Assembly (NCBI GenBank): GCA_020347665.1
Contig: CP070737.1
Span: 394,058-458,057, forward strand
Source of the DNA: Nitrospiraceae bacterium
GTDB taxonomy: Bacteria > Nitrospirota > Thermodesulfovibrionia > Thermodesulfovibrionales > UBA6898
Reading direction: 5' to 3'
DNA length: 64,000 nt
Shown in pieces: positions 37,481 through 47,915 of the stretch (positions are counted from its first letter, which is position 1; each line of letters opens with the position of its first letter). A program made the translations under genes and the position numbers. A model generated the notes under the pieces. That model saw only the letters and a list, made by a program, of their open reading frames with translations. It was not told where the DNA came from and ran no database searches.

Positions 37481-37732
37481 GTGTCACCGCTGGTGTTATT
37501 TGTTCTCTCCATTGCTCTCGCTGTGGTTGCTAAAAGCTGGAAGCTTGGATTGAGAAGCGTAGTGCTCTGCATATTCTGGGTTGTCTGGTTTATTTTGGCT
37601 TCAGTATTTATCGAGTCAGACGCAATGATTTGGGCTCCGATTATCTGCCTCGGGATACATATGTTTATGATCGTCGTTTTTATCGGTTGGTATTTGATGT
37701 CCAGGATCTGGGCGCCACGACACGACATCTGA
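37481..37732 (+). CDS. Possible small membrane protein
   Basis: 83 residues from a GTG; three hydrophobic segments, little else. The frame stays open upstream to about 37356 without ATG, and there is no clear ribosome site. It may be real because of the continuous hydrophobic pattern, but a chance ORF is possible. The stretch 37258-37480 before it and 37733-37932 after it show no convincing gene. Confidence 0.35.
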   Translation: MSPLVLFVLSIALAVVAKSWKLGLRSVVLCIFWVVWFILASVFIESDAMIWAPIICLGIHMFMIVVFIGWYLMSRIWAPRHDI

Positions 37733-37932
37733 TCAGTCATTCAGGCCAATGCGATGACGGAGTGCTGAAATGACCGGGGTCATCCGGTGCGCGGCTCACG
37801 CCCTGTGCCGATACCATCTCTGATACGCACGCCTTACCGTCTTTCAGACTCTGTTTTTTAAGCTTTTTACATGCCATATTCAACCGTTCTCTGCCGGCAC
37901 TATTGATTATATATAAGTTCTCATGATACTTT

Positions 37933-38124
37933 ATGTTCATGAAGACAACAGAGTTATGGTTCTTCATATTTCTGTTAGGCGCCCTGCTCTTTAACTGGCC
38001 ATTCCTTGATATCTTCAGCCTTTCGCTGCAGTACTACCTGTTTGGGATCTGGGCACTCTTTATTTTGGTTATCGGATTCTTTGTTTCAAGAACCACACGG
38101 GAGAAAACCGGCAGAGATGTTTAA
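37933..38124 (+). CDS. Small hydrophobic protein overlapping the kinase gene (CbrX-like)
   Basis: 63 residues (or 61 from the ATG at 37939). Two membrane helices (about 8-24 and 33-52) and a basic C-terminus. Its stop overlaps the start of the symporter-kinase gene by eight bases, so translation should be coupled. This matches Pseudomonas cbrX, a short hydrophobic ORF overlapping cbrA. Function there is poorly known; here the similarity is positional and in build, not proven by sequence. Confidence 0.65.
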   Translation: MFMKTTELWFFIFLLGALLFNWPFLDIFSLSLQYYLFGIWALFILVIGFFVSRTTREKTGRDV

Positions 38125-41089
38125 AGGCGGTCTCATTCTTGTTTATATCCTTGCCTACCTCTGTGTTCTCTTCCTGATAGCGTATTATGCCGATAGAAGG
38201 GAAAAGGCCGGACGGAGCATTGTATCGAATCCATACATCTACTCTCTCTCTCTTGCGGTATACTGCACATCGTGGACATTTTATGGCAGCGTTGGAAAGG
38301 CTGCGACATCAGGTCTTCCCTTTCTCACTATCTATATCGGCCCCACCCTTATTGCAGGGCTCTGGTGGATCGTTCTCAGAAAAATCATCAACATCGCGAA
38401 GAATAATCGTATTACAACCATTTCCGACTTTATCGGATCCCGCTATGGAAACTCGATCTTTCTGTCTGCGCTCGTAGCGATTGTTGCCGTAGTCGGCATT
38501 ACTCCTTATCTCGGCCTCCAGATCAAGGCTATTATGAGTACATTCGTCATACTTGCGGGGCAAACTGCTGGCAGTACTGCCACTGGATGGCTCGTCACAT
38601 TGATCCTCGGAATCTTTGCAATAATATTCGGGGCAAGAAAACTCGTCTTGTCAGAACGCCACGAAGGGCTGATATTCGCTATAGCTTTCGAATCGCTGGT
38701 GAAACTCGTCGCCTTTATGGCTGTCGGGGTATTTGTCACCTATGGCATCTTCGATGGCTTCATTGATATCTTCGATAAGATCAAGGAAACCCAATATGGT
38801 GAACTGCTCTTTCTGGGCGGCGGCACATCCGTAAGTTACCATCAATGGGCTTCTTTAATGTTTCTTTCAATGATGGCAGTAATGTTTCTTCCCAGGCAGT
38901 TTCATGTTTCTGTTGTTGAAAATTCCGATGTCTCCCATGTGTCAAAGGCAATGTGGTTATTCCCCCTGTATCTCTTTTTAATCAATATTTTTGTTATTCC
39001 GGTTGCCTTTGGCGGATTGCTTCTGGGGGGCAGTCCTGCTGATGCTGATAACTTTGTGTTGACCGTACCACTGGGTCAGGGTAACTATTTCCTGGCCCTT
39101 TTCGTGTTCATCGGCGGATTTTCCGCTGCAACAGGCATGATCATCGTGGAATCCCTCGCCTTAAGTACCATGGTCATGAATAACCTCGTTATGCCGACAA
39201 TCTATCGGTTTAATGAAATGAGGGGTTTTCCTACGGTAATCCTCAACCTGAAAAGGGTCATTATCCTCGGCTGCGTTTTTCTTGGATATTTCTTTGCGGT
39301 TTCAATCGGGGAGTTCTATTCGCTCGTTGATATAGGGCTCAAATCATTTGAGGCGGTCACTATCTTTGCGCCGTCAATCCTCATCGGCCTCTACTGGAAA
39401 AGAGGCAATAAGGCCGGTGCAATGGCCGGTATTATTGCCGGTTTTCTCATTTGGTTTTATACGCTCCTCGTTCCCGCTCTGTTAAAGGCAGGGATTATAG
39501 CGGAGAAAGGCGTCATGGCTGAAATCATCAATTCCTCATTTTTGAATCCCCGTGCCCTTTTTGGACTGGTCGGCCTGGATAAATGGAGCCACTCCCTGTT
39601 CTGGGGTCTTCTCTTTAACGTTCTCCTGTATGTGGGTGTCTCAATCTTTACCAGGCAGAGCCCGGAAGAGGAACGGCAGTCATTCCTGTTTGTTGATTCC
39701 TATACACCGAGGATATTGCATCTCCAGAGTGAATATGGTACGGCAAAAATTGAAGATATCCTGGGGCAGTATATCGGAAGAAGTGAAGCACAGGCGATCG
39801 TTGAACGTTTTCTCAGAAGAAACAGTATCCAGAGAGACACCATTTCGCAGCATGATCTCATCAGGCTCAGGGACGAGGCTGAGCTGGTTCTCTCAGGAGC
39901 GCTCGGTTCTGCTATTTCTTCTATCATATTCGAGGACAGAATGACGCTCACGGAAAAGGAGCGCGAGGAACTCTCGAGTTCTATCAAGCATATGACTGAT
40001 TCATTGAGGCTCTCGAGGCAGGAACTCGCAGATGCAAACAGGCAGCTTGCATCGCTCAAGGAATTCAGTGAAAACATCATTGAAAGCATATCACTCGGTG
40101 TGGCCACTGTTGATGAGCAGGGACTTGTCCGCTACTGGAATCGCTATATGGAAGATCTGACCAAAAAAAGTAAAAAGGTCGCATCAGGAAAGAATATCAG
40201 GGAATTACTCGGGGAAATGAATGAATGTTTTATTGGCGAGGATATGAAGATAGGAGAATTCTTATGTGAAAAGGGATCCACCCTGGATGATTTATCCGGC
40301 GGTGCGATTATTAAGATATTTGTTTCACCGTTCCGGGGTTCTGAAAAAGGGTATGTTCTCGTCTTTGAAGACATTACTGAAAAGAAGCGCCTCGAAAGAG
40401 AGCTGGCCCTGTCTGCAAAGCATGCGAGTCTCGGAAAGCTGACAGCCGGCGTTTCCCATGAGATTGGAAATCCGCTCGCCTCCATTTCGTCTCTTGTACA
40501 GGAACTGAAAGAAGTTGACACGCACGACGGTGATACAGAGCAGTTCGGTGAACATGCCCTAACAGCAATAAATATTCATCTTGATCGGATATCAAAAATT
40601 GTCAGAAGCCTTGGAGATTTTTCGAGAATTTCATCACCGGAAAAACAGCCGACGAACATCGCCGAGATTCTGGAAAGAACACTGAATCTGGTCAGATATG
40701 ACAAAAGATCCAAGAATATTGAATTCGACATTACAACTGATCACCTTCCGTTGCTTCTCGTGAACCCGGATCAGATACAGCAGGTCTTTCTGAATCTGAT
40801 GCTCAATGCGCTCGATGCAATGCCTGCGGGCGGACGCCTGAAGATCATGTTGAAGGCAACCACACAATATGCCGAGATAAGCTTCGGCGACTCGGGATCT
40901 GGCATAGAATCTGAAATAATGGATCGCATTTTTGATCCATTTTTTACGACAAAACCCCCGGGAAAAGGAACCGGTCTGGGTCTGAGTATCTGTTATGGTA
41001 TAATCAATGATCACAGCGGAGCAATTGACGTTACCAGCAAAAAAGGGGAGGGAACATTATTTGTCATCCGGCTCCCGCTTGATCAATAA
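38117..41089 (+). CDS. Sensor histidine kinase with N-terminal sodium:solute symporter domain (CbrA/CrbS type)
   Basis: 990 residues from ATG 38117, inside the end of the small upstream gene; a longer in-frame reading from 38006 only adds that gene's shadow. Domains: SSS transporter-like region with about 12-13 helices (1-525), linker, PAS (about 650-765), HisKA with [12 protein letters not shown] (phospho-His about 785), HATPase (about 885-985, DSGSGIE and GKGTGLGL). The SSS part probably senses or moves a small solute such as acetate or an amino acid. Its partner is the NtrC-type regulator 110 bases downstream. Confidence 0.92.
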   Translation: MFKGGLILVYILAYLCVLFLIAYYADRREKAGRSIVSNPYIYSLSLAVYCTSWTFYGSVGKAATSGLPFLTIYIGPTLIAGLWWIVLRKIINIAKNNRITTISDFIGSRYGNSIFLSALVAIVAVVGITPYLGLQIKAIMSTFVILAGQTAGSTATGWLVTLILGIFAIIFGARKLVLSERHEGLIFAIAFESLVKLVAFMAVGVFVTYGIFDGFIDIFDKIKETQYGELLFLGGGTSVSYHQWASLMFLSMMAVMFLPRQFHVSVVENSDVSHVSKAMWLFPLYLFLINIFVIPVAFGGLLLGGSPADADNFVLTVPLGQGNYFLALFVFIGGFSAATGMIIVESLALSTMVMNNLVMPTIYRFNEMRGFPTVILNLKRVIILGCVFLGYFFAVSIGEFYSLVDIGLKSFEAVTIFAPSILIGLYWKRGNKAGAMAGIIAGFLIWFYTLLVPALLKAGIIAEKGVMAEIINSSFLNPRALFGLVGLDKWSHSLFWGLLFNVLLYVGVSIFTRQSPEEERQSFLFVDSYTPRILHLQSEYGTAKIEDILGQYIGRSEAQAIVERFLRRNSIQRDTISQHDLIRLRDEAELVLSGALGSAISSIIFEDRMTLTEKEREELSSSIKHMTDSLRLSRQELADANRQLASLKEFSENIIESISLGVATVDEQGLVRYWNRYMEDLTKKSKKVASGKNIRELLGEMNECFIGEDMKIGEFLCEKGSTLDDLSGGAIIKIFVSPFRGSEKGYVLVFEDITEKKRLERELALSAKHASLGKLTAGVSHEIGNPLASISSLVQELKEVDTHDGDTEQFGEHALTAINIHLDRISKIVRSLGDFSRISSPEKQPTNIAEILERTLNLVRYDKRSKNIEFDITTDHLPLLLVNPDQIQQVFLNLMLNALDAMPAGGRLKIMLKATTQYAEISFGDSGSGIESEIMDRIFDPFFTTKPPGKGTGLGLSICYGIINDHSGAIDVTSKKGEGTLFVIRLPLDQ

Positions 41090-41199
41090 ACGTTTGTCGG
41101 CTTCGTATAACGGTATTTTCACTGGTTCATTAATCTACTTTTTATGATATTTTTTTTTGAGCCATACAAAAGCACGCCGTATCAGGATAAACCATAATC

Positions 41200-42546
41200 A
41201 TGGCTGCAAGATTGCTCATAGTCGAAGATGAAGAAACACTTCGGGAATCTCTTCAAAGGGTATTCCAGAGAAGCGGGTACCTGGTTGATACGACGAGCAC
41301 TGCTGAATCCGCGCTCGAAAAACTCGAACAGGAAGTTTATGACCTGATGATAACGGATATCATTCTTCCCGGAATTGATGGCATAGAATTACTGAAAAAA
41401 GCGCGCCTGAAACAGCCAAAGGTAATTGTGCTGATTATTACTGCCTATGCTTCAGTGGAAACGGCTGTGGAGGCTTTGCGGGCCGGCGCATATGATTACG
41501 TCATGAAACCCATTATCCATGAAGAAATCAAAAAAATAGTGAGCAATGCCTTGCATGAAAAAGCCCTTACGGCCGAGAATATCCTTTTACGAAAGCAGAT
41601 TGAACAGCGATACGATTTTGATCATGTGATCGGGACGAGCCAGGCAATTCAGGGCGTCATCGCTGAGATCAAAAAAATCTCCGATGCAAAGAGCAATATT
41701 CTCCTGACGGGCGAAACGGGAACAGGCAAGGAACTGTTCGCCCGGGCGATCCATTATAACAGTAAACGAAATAACAAGCCTTTTGTGCCTATTAACTGCA
41801 GTGCCATTCCCGAAACTCTGCTCGAATCTGAATTGTTCGGTTATGTAAAAGGCGCCTTTACCGGTGCTGTCATTCCGAAGAAAGGGCTCTTTGAAGAAGC
41901 AGATGGCGGCACCATCTTCCTTGATGAGATCGGCGATATCACGCTTCAGCTACAGGCAAAATTACTGCGGGTGCTTGAGGATCAGGAGATACGGCCGCTC
42001 GGCAGCACCAAATCCAGAAAAGTAGATATCAGGCTTCTGTCCGCAACCAATTATGCCATAGAAGAGACTGTTGCAAAGGGCGCCTTCAGGGAAGATCTTT
42101 ATTACCGGATTAATGTGGTGACGATTAAACTTCCTCCGCTGCGTGAACGGGGGGATGACATTCAGCTTCTTGCTAAACATTTTAAGAAAAAATATGCACA
42201 GGAAATCGGCAGAAATATTGTGGAACTGTCTGCAGATGTCCTGAAAATACTGGCCTCATATGCCTGGCCCGGCAATGTCAGGGAATTGCAGAATGTTATT
42301 GAGCGGGCTGTTCTCATTGCTGACACTGAAATCATTCTCCCTGTTCATCTTCCGGAAAGCATGTACAGAAAGCAGGATTTTGCCGGGAGCTCAATAAAAC
42401 AGCACCTGTCCATTGAAGACTACACAAAAGAATTTGTGAAGTCATACCAAAATACATGCAGTGAACAGCAGCTCGCGGACATGCTCGGTATTACACGGAA
42501 AACTCTTTGGGAAAAAAGGAAAAAATGGAACCTGAAAAAAGAATGA
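41200..42546 (+). CDS. NtrC-family sigma-54 response regulator
   Basis: 448 residues. Receiver (about 1-120; phospho-Asp in MITDIILPG, about 54), AAA+ domain with Walker A TGETGTGKE (about 169-177), sigma-54 contact loop GAFTGA (about 217-222) and Walker B GGTIFLDEIGD, then a C-terminal Fis-type helix-turn-helix (SEQQLADMLGITRKTLWEKRKKW). Downstream of the SSS kinase, so the pair is CbrAB-like. Two matching palindromes with sigma-54 promoters lie at 42.6-42.8 kb and 50.2-50.3 kb and are its likely targets. Confidence 0.93.
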   Translation: MAARLLIVEDEETLRESLQRVFQRSGYLVDTTSTAESALEKLEQEVYDLMITDIILPGIDGIELLKKARLKQPKVIVLIITAYASVETAVEALRAGAYDYVMKPIIHEEIKKIVSNALHEKALTAENILLRKQIEQRYDFDHVIGTSQAIQGVIAEIKKISDAKSNILLTGETGTGKELFARAIHYNSKRNNKPFVPINCSAIPETLLESELFGYVKGAFTGAVIPKKGLFEEADGGTIFLDEIGDITLQLQAKLLRVLEDQEIRPLGSTKSRKVDIRLLSATNYAIEETVAKGAFREDLYYRINVVTIKLPPLRERGDDIQLLAKHFKKKYAQEIGRNIVELSADVLKILASYAWPGNVRELQNVIERAVLIADTEIILPVHLPESMYRKQDFAGSSIKQHLSIEDYTKEFVKSYQNTCSEQQLADMLGITRKTLWEKRKKWNLKKE

Positions 42547-42553
42547 TACAAAA

Positions 42554-42579
42554 TGTAACTTGGCATGTTTCGAGTTACG
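42554..42579. promoter_or_regulatory. Candidate upstream activator site for the NtrC-type regulator (copy A)
   Basis: TGTAAC-N14-GTTACG, an imperfect palindrome whose arms and spacing are the same as at 50170-50195. It stands 166 bases before the -24 element at 42745, a normal distance for an enhancer site. Confidence 0.6.
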
Positions 42580-42743
42580 TATAGTAACAAATCCTGCAGG
42601 TTTTTAGTGTAATACTCTTTATAAATCAACAGGGAATTATAAATCTCATCACTATCACGTTTCTCGATAACATCCTGATTTATAGACCATATTTAACGCT
42701 GCTGTCTATTTCTTTTCAGATCCAAAAACAGATACCTGCCATC

Positions 42744-42759
42744 AGGCATTTCTTTTGCA
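42744..42759 (+). promoter_or_regulatory. Sigma-54 promoter of the cNMP/CBS/nucleotidyltransferase operon
   Basis: AGGCATTTCTTTTGCA: GG at 42745-42746 and GC at 42757-42758 with exactly 10 bases between, close to the TGGCAC-N5-TTGCA consensus. It leaves a leader of about 110 bases before 42881. Confidence 0.7.
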
Positions 42760-42880
42760 GTCATTGATCTGTTAAAAAGGGGGAGCTTCACTTTCATGAA
42801 AATTCATAATAATTATGCCTATCAGATCAGCTGCTTATTCATGGTGATAAGCACGGCATCGTGAACGCGTCATTGCTGTC

Positions 42881-44791
42881 ATGATAAAAAAAGAGATCAT
42901 AGAATTCCTCCAGAAAACTCCTCCGTTTGACATGCTTGAGCAGGAATTGCTGGAGCATGCCGCACGGTTTATCACCATTGAGTATTATCCCCGCGGACAA
43001 AATGTATTACAGCAGAACGGGGAACCATGCACTGCTCTCCGTATCATCAAAAAAGGCGGCGTTAAGGTATTTATCACAGATAATGAGGGGGATGAGGTCG
43101 TAATCGACTACAGGAGCGAGGGCGATTCTTTTGGATACATATCGATGGTTAGCGGTGACCGGTCACGGGCGAATGTCTTCACCGTGGCAGACACCATATG
43201 TTATCTGCTTCCGAAAGAGGCACTGCTGCATCTGGAAACGAAGTCTCCTGTTCTCGGTGAATACTTCATGAAATCCTTTTTCCTCAATTTCATCGACAAG
43301 ACGTACAAGGAAATGCGCCACAGAAGTCTCGTTTTCGGAGAAGGAGATAAACTGCTGTTTACTACCCTGGTTAAAGATCTTATTTCAAAGCCTCCGGTAA
43401 CTGCTGATGCTTCCGTAACGATTCAGCAGGCTGCCGGTACGATGTCACAACATAAAATAACGTCCCTCATACTCGTTGATAAACATGCGGTCCCCGAAGG
43501 AATTATAACAAACAGAGATCTCAGGGATAAGGTTGTTGCCAAAGGATTGGACCCGTCATCTCCGGTGAAAGATATCATGAGCCCTCCTCTGATCCGGGTT
43601 AACTCGCACGAAACGTGCTTCGAGGCACTCGTAAAGATGATTCAGTTTAATATCCATCATCTTATTGTGATTGAAGAGGGAAAACTCATCGGAATAATAA
43701 CGAATCATGACTTTATGTTACTTCAGGGCACATCACCTCTTTCGATAGTAAAGTATATTGAAAGCCAGAAGTACGTTGAAGGTCTTCTCACGGTCCACGA
43801 AAAGATTAATCAGATTATTGCTCTCCTTTTTCAGGAAGGAGTCAATGCAACCTATATCATGCGGATCATTACTCAACTGCAGGACAGGCTCCTGAGAAAA
43901 ATCATTGAATTATCCTTTAAAAAGGTCGGTGAGGCTCCCGGTCCATTTGCCTTTGTCCTTTATGGAAGCGAGGGCCGTAAGGAGCAGACCTTTATGACCG
44001 ATTTCGACTGTGCGATCATCTATGATGAACAGACTGCGCCCGCTGTAAAAGAAGATATGGAGGCATTCAGCCGAAAACTGCTCTCCCATCTGCAGGACAT
44101 ATTTTCAAAATCCGGTCTGCCGCTTTTTAACGAGCATCCTCTTGGCAGCGATTATCCGTTATATGGTGAGATATCCGCATGGGAGCATGCCATAGTTGAC
44201 GCCGTGACAACCGGGCCTGAAACGCGTGCCCTTCACGCACGAAAGCTTCTTGATCTCCGGTTTGTCTATGGAGAAAACTCCCTGGCTCAATCTTTGAAAG
44301 ACCGGACATTCAGACGGCTCCGAAATGACCGGAGATTTATCGGCCTGTACCTTGACCTGGCGTTAAACGAAAGTTCACCGCTCGGATTTTTCAAGCAGTT
44401 TGTGGTCGAGAGAAGCGGTGAACACAGGGACAAGCTTAATCTGAAGAAAAAGGGCACCCTGCCTATTGTTGATGCCGTGAGAATCCTTTCTGTTGCCCGT
44501 GACATCAAGGAAGCGGCAACAACTGAGAGAATCCATGCACTCGCAAAAAAAGACGACATCCTGTCCGGATTGGCAGATGATATATCATCTGCCTTTGAAT
44601 TTCTGCTTCACCTGAGACTCCAGGATCAGATGCGGAAAAAAGAATTTCATCAGGAAATAGATAATTTTATTGAGCCGGAAAAACTTACCCTTCTGGAGAA
44701 AAAGACACTGAAAGAGGTCTTCCAGATTATTCCGCGTCTTCAGACTGCTGTCGAAGACTATTACAACAGGAAAGAGGCTGTTGTACTATGA
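42881..44791 (+). CDS. cNMP-binding/CBS/DUF294 nucleotidyltransferase protein
   Basis: 636 residues. Order: cyclic-nucleotide-binding-like beta barrel (about 15-130), two CBS motifs (about 170-225 and 232-288), a nucleotidyltransferase domain with GSEGRKEQTFMTDFDCAIIYD (about 368-388, the G-S-x-G-R and Asp-x-Asp core) and a helical DUF294 C-terminal domain (about 480-630). Proteins of this type often sit beside acetate symporters and acs. A regulatory nucleotidyl transfer, by analogy with GlnD, is inferred; the target is unknown. Its end overlaps the exonuclease gene by four bases. Confidence 0.85.
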   Translation: MIKKEIIEFLQKTPPFDMLEQELLEHAARFITIEYYPRGQNVLQQNGEPCTALRIIKKGGVKVFITDNEGDEVVIDYRSEGDSFGYISMVSGDRSRANVFTVADTICYLLPKEALLHLETKSPVLGEYFMKSFFLNFIDKTYKEMRHRSLVFGEGDKLLFTTLVKDLISKPPVTADASVTIQQAAGTMSQHKITSLILVDKHAVPEGIITNRDLRDKVVAKGLDPSSPVKDIMSPPLIRVNSHETCFEALVKMIQFNIHHLIVIEEGKLIGIITNHDFMLLQGTSPLSIVKYIESQKYVEGLLTVHEKINQIIALLFQEGVNATYIMRIITQLQDRLLRKIIELSFKKVGEAPGPFAFVLYGSEGRKEQTFMTDFDCAIIYDEQTAPAVKEDMEAFSRKLLSHLQDIFSKSGLPLFNEHPLGSDYPLYGEISAWEHAIVDAVTTGPETRALHARKLLDLRFVYGENSLAQSLKDRTFRRLRNDRRFIGLYLDLALNESSPLGFFKQFVVERSGEHRDKLNLKKKGTLPIVDAVRILSVARDIKEAATTERIHALAKKDDILSGLADDISSAFEFLLHLRLQDQMRKKEFHQEIDNFIEPEKLTLLEKKTLKEVFQIIPRLQTAVEDYYNRKEAVVL

Positions 44792-45498
44792 ACATGGTCA
44801 GTTCTTTTTTACATAAATTATTGCCGTCTTCACCGTCTGGTTCGGGAATCGCTGATGTCGCCCCGACCTGGACGGGCGTGATCCGAAAGGAGACGGCAAT
44901 CTCCGACTGTCCGTTTGTTGTGTTTGACACTGAATTGAGCGGCCTGAATCCTCGAAAGGATTCGATTATTGCAATCGGTGCCATGAAAATGAGGGGTGGT
45001 TCAATCGCTCCGGCTGACGAGTTCTACCGCCTCATCAGGCCGTTCGGTGAAATGACCAAGAAGAGCGTAGAGATCCATGGGATTACACCCGATGAACTGG
45101 AACACGCAGACGATATCAAAACAGTCGTGCAGGATTTCTTCGAGTTTATTACCGATGCAGTGCTGGTCGGTCATTTTATTCATATCGACCTGCGGTTCCT
45201 CAACAGCTATCTGAAAAAACAGCATAACAGTACCCTGAGAAATCCCGCGGTCGACACGCATGGTATTCATGGATGGCTGCTTCAAAACAGCGCGGAATTC
45301 AAAAAATATTTTCACGGCGGAAGTCTCAAGACAGATTTGTTCTCTGTTGCTGAACAGTACGGCGTTTCAGTATCAATGGCGCATAACGCACTGTATGATG
45401 CATTCATAACAGCACAGCTTTTTCAGAGGTTTCTGCATTTCTTGGAACCTCATGGCATCGATACACTAAATGAGTTACTAGACATAGGCAGGGCTTAA
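44788..45498 (+). CDS. DnaQ-like 3'-5' exonuclease
   Basis: 236 residues with the DEDD core: ExoI VFDTELSG (about 46-53), ExoII VGHFIHIDLRFL (about 129-140) and ExoIII AHNALYDAF (about 195-203). Related to the epsilon subunit of DNA polymerase III, but the context is not replication: it is translationally coupled to the CBS/nucleotidyltransferase gene and followed by the symporter. RNA or small-nucleotide substrates are possible. Confidence 0.88.
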   Translation: MNMVSSFLHKLLPSSPSGSGIADVAPTWTGVIRKETAISDCPFVVFDTELSGLNPRKDSIIAIGAMKMRGGSIAPADEFYRLIRPFGEMTKKSVEIHGITPDELEHADDIKTVVQDFFEFITDAVLVGHFIHIDLRFLNSYLKKQHNSTLRNPAVDTHGIHGWLLQNSAEFKKYFHGGSLKTDLFSVAEQYGVSVSMAHNALYDAFITAQLFQRFLHFLEPHGIDTLNELLDIGRA

Positions 45499-45564
45499 CA
45501 GTGAAGCAGCTTCATTTCTATTTTCTGCCTAAGAAAGGGGAGGTGATACGAATAGCAGTGCCCG

Positions 45565-45583
45565 GGTCCAATTGTTTTGGACC
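45565..45583. other. Short hairpin ahead of the symporter gene
   Basis: GGTCCAA-ttgtt-TTGGACC, seven base pairs with a 5-base loop, 34 bases before the GTG of the symporter and before its ribosome site. It may be an mRNA processing or stability element between the exonuclease and symporter genes. Confidence 0.4.
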
Positions 45584-45617
45584 GAATTCATATTTTTTGA
45601 AAAGGAGGTAAATTTTT

Positions 45618-47603
45618 GTGGAATCTAAAATTTACTGGTTATTCGCCTTTGTTCTCGCGTACTGGGCGTACTGTATTTTCTGGGGGATAAAGGGCGCAAG
45701 AATGTCAAAAACCGCATCGGACTACTTTATCGCGGGCCGGCAGATCCCGATCTGGGTGTTCGTGCTTGCTGCAACAGCAACATCGTTCTCGGGATGGACA
45801 TTTATGGGGCATCCCGGTCTCCTGTACCGTGATGGGTTTCAGTATGCATACGCATCGTTTTATGCCATTACCATTCCGTTTACCGGAGTTGTTTTCCTGA
45901 AACGGCAGTGGATACTGGGTAAACGTTTCGGGTATGTTACACCGGGGGAAATGTTTTCTGACTATTTCCAGTCAGATGCAGTGAGGATCCTGACGGTTGT
46001 TATCGCGCTCTTCTTCTCGATCCCGTATCTCGGTGTCCAGTTGAGGGCCTCAGGTTTCCTGTTCAATGTTTTGACCGACGGCATGCTCGGTGTTGAAACG
46101 GGTATGTGGATGCTTTCGTTGGTCGTGTTTGTCTATGTGGCATCAGGCGGACTGAGGGCTGTGGCCTATGTTGACACCGTGCAGTGTATCCTGCTTGCGG
46201 GCGGAATCGTTGCCATCGGCTTTATAGCGCTTAATGCTGCAGGCGGGTGGTCAGCACTGAACACGGGTATCGCGAATCTGACATCTCCAGAGCCCCTTGC
46301 TGCACTTGGCGGCGAGGTGATGGACAAGAAGAGGACCCTCGACGGCTTCAGCCACTATACGGCCATACCCGGGGTCATCCAGTTCGTTAAGAGCGGGCCC
46401 AAGGCAGTCGGCGGGGCATGGACCGGTGTCATGATCCTCACCTATGCGTTCGCGCTCATGGGCATCCAGTCATCACCAGCTTTTTCGATGTGGTCGTTCT
46501 CGAACAAGAACCCGAGACCCTTTGCACCCCAGCAGGTATGGGCGTCCTCAATGGGTATCGGCGGCATCCTGATATTCTTCACAGCCATGCAGGGATTTGC
46601 CGGACACATTATCGGCGGTGACCCGAGAATGTTGACAGCAGGGTATGGAAAAGACGTCCTGCAGCTTGGAAAAAGCCTCATGGAGATGCCCGGCAAACAG
46701 GGCATGATCGTTCCTGCACTGATCAACCTTATGAGCGATACGGCTCCCTGGCTGGTCGGTCTGTTGAGCGTCTGCGCGCTCGCTGCCATGCAGTCCACAG
46801 GCGCAGCGTACATGTCAACAGCAGGCGGTATGCTCACCCGGGATCTCTATAAACGTTATCTGAACCCGGGCGCATCTCATTCAACGCAGAAGCTGTTCGG
46901 CAGAATCGGCGTCGCTATCATCGTTGGATCCGCCCTTATTGTCGCGACAACGTCAAAGGACGCACTCGTTCTGCTCGGCGGGCTCGCTGTAGCCTATGGT
47001 TTCCAGATGTGGCCGGCCCTGATCGGTATCTGCTACTGGCCGTTTCTGACCAGACGCGGTATCGTCCTTGGCCTCATTGCGGGTATCATTGCGGTAACCT
47101 GCACAGAGACGATCGGAACCAAGTGGTTTGGTATAACCGCATGGGGCCGCTGGCCGTGGACCATGCACTCAGCTGGTTGGGGTATTGTATTCAACCTCGG
47201 TACAGCAATTCTCGTCTCAGCAGTTACGCAGAGTAAAGACGCACTTGCGCACCGGATGAAGTACCACGATTTCCTGAAGGAACATGCAGGAATTCCGGCA
47301 GACAAGAAGAAGCTTGTTCCTATGGCATGGATCATCGTGCTCGTATGGTTCTTCTTTGCTCAGGGACCGGGCGCAGTTGTGGGCAACACCATCTTCGGCA
47401 ACCCGAATGACGCTGCAACATGGGTCTTCGGCATGCCGTCAATCTGGGTATGGCAGGTTATCTGGTGGGCCCTCGGCGTCGGCATGATGTGGTTCCTTGC
47501 GTACAAAATGCAGATGTCCACACTTCCTGAGACTGAGATATCAGCGCTTGTTGAAGACATCGGTGACGTTAGTAAGGCACGTCTTGATGTAGACAAACCA
47601 TAA
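45618..47603 (+). CDS. Sodium:solute symporter, probably short-chain acid (ActP-like)
   Basis: 661 residues with about 13-15 membrane helices of the SSS family: SDYFIAGRQIPIW (about 34-46), the GYVTPGEMFSDYF motif, and a long loop at about residues 215-240. GTG start with AAAGGAGG before it. The substrate is not proven; genes around it (kinase, regulator, DUF294 proteins, acs) point to acetate or a related monocarboxylate. Codon and base use look like the surrounding genes. Confidence 0.88.
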   Translation: MESKIYWLFAFVLAYWAYCIFWGIKGARMSKTASDYFIAGRQIPIWVFVLAATATSFSGWTFMGHPGLLYRDGFQYAYASFYAITIPFTGVVFLKRQWILGKRFGYVTPGEMFSDYFQSDAVRILTVVIALFFSIPYLGVQLRASGFLFNVLTDGMLGVETGMWMLSLVVFVYVASGGLRAVAYVDTVQCILLAGGIVAIGFIALNAAGGWSALNTGIANLTSPEPLAALGGEVMDKKRTLDGFSHYTAIPGVIQFVKSGPKAVGGAWTGVMILTYAFALMGIQSSPAFSMWSFSNKNPRPFAPQQVWASSMGIGGILIFFTAMQGFAGHIIGGDPRMLTAGYGKDVLQLGKSLMEMPGKQGMIVPALINLMSDTAPWLVGLLSVCALAAMQSTGAAYMSTAGGMLTRDLYKRYLNPGASHSTQKLFGRIGVAIIVGSALIVATTSKDALVLLGGLAVAYGFQMWPALIGICYWPFLTRRGIVLGLIAGIIAVTCTETIGTKWFGITAWGRWPWTMHSAGWGIVFNLGTAILVSAVTQSKDALAHRMKYHDFLKEHAGIPADKKKLVPMAWIIVLVWFFFAQGPGAVVGNTIFGNPNDAATWVFGMPSIWVWQVIWWALGVGMMWFLAYKMQMSTLPETEISALVEDIGDVSKARLDVDKP

Positions 47604-47628
47604 TAGAATGGTGTAGTCTATTTTTTTA

Positions 47629-47660
47629 GGGGGGGATATCATTCCCCCCCTTTCTTTTCA
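47629..47660 (+). terminator. Rho-independent terminator after the symporter gene
   Basis: Run of six G, short AT loop, run of at least six C, followed by TTTCTTTT. It ends the operon started at the 42.75-kb sigma-54 promoter, though read-through into the small membrane gene at 47670 is possible. Confidence 0.75.
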
Positions 47661-47669
47661 GGGGGTTTC

Positions 47670-47915
47670 TTGACTACAGGAATGCTCATATGGTACTGGA
47701 TATCATCACTTATCCTGGCAGCGCTGCTGTATCGGCCTGTCAAGAAATTTATCTATGTCAGCCGGGTACGACGGGCTGAAAAGAAATTAAAGCGGGAGAC
47801 GACTGAAGCCGAAAGAAAGGAGATGGAGAAAAAGGCAATTCCCCTGTCTGTTGCCATTGCCGTAACATTTTCTTTCATCTTCAATAAAATCATTCTCATC
47901 AAATATTTCAAATAA
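47670..47915 (+). CDS. Small basic membrane protein
   Basis: 81 residues from a TTG (ATG at 47682 is the alternative). Two hydrophobic segments (about 5-24 and 55-75) with a Lys/Arg-Glu-rich middle part (RRAEKKLKRETTEAERKEME). No known motif. It ends one base into the next gene's ATG and probably belongs with it. Confidence 0.6.
   Translation: MTTGMLIWYWISSLILAALLYRPVKKFIYVSRVRRAEKKLKRETTEAERKEMEKKAIPLSVAIAVTFSFIFNKIILIKYFK

Noticed and set aside
37288..37740. Minus-strand 150-residue ORF
   Set aside because: Low-complexity composition, no ribosome site, and it mirrors a hydrophobic plus-strand frame.
37737..37967. Minus-strand 76-residue ORF overlapping the CbrX-like gene
   Set aside because: No recognisable pattern and overlap with a better supported gene.
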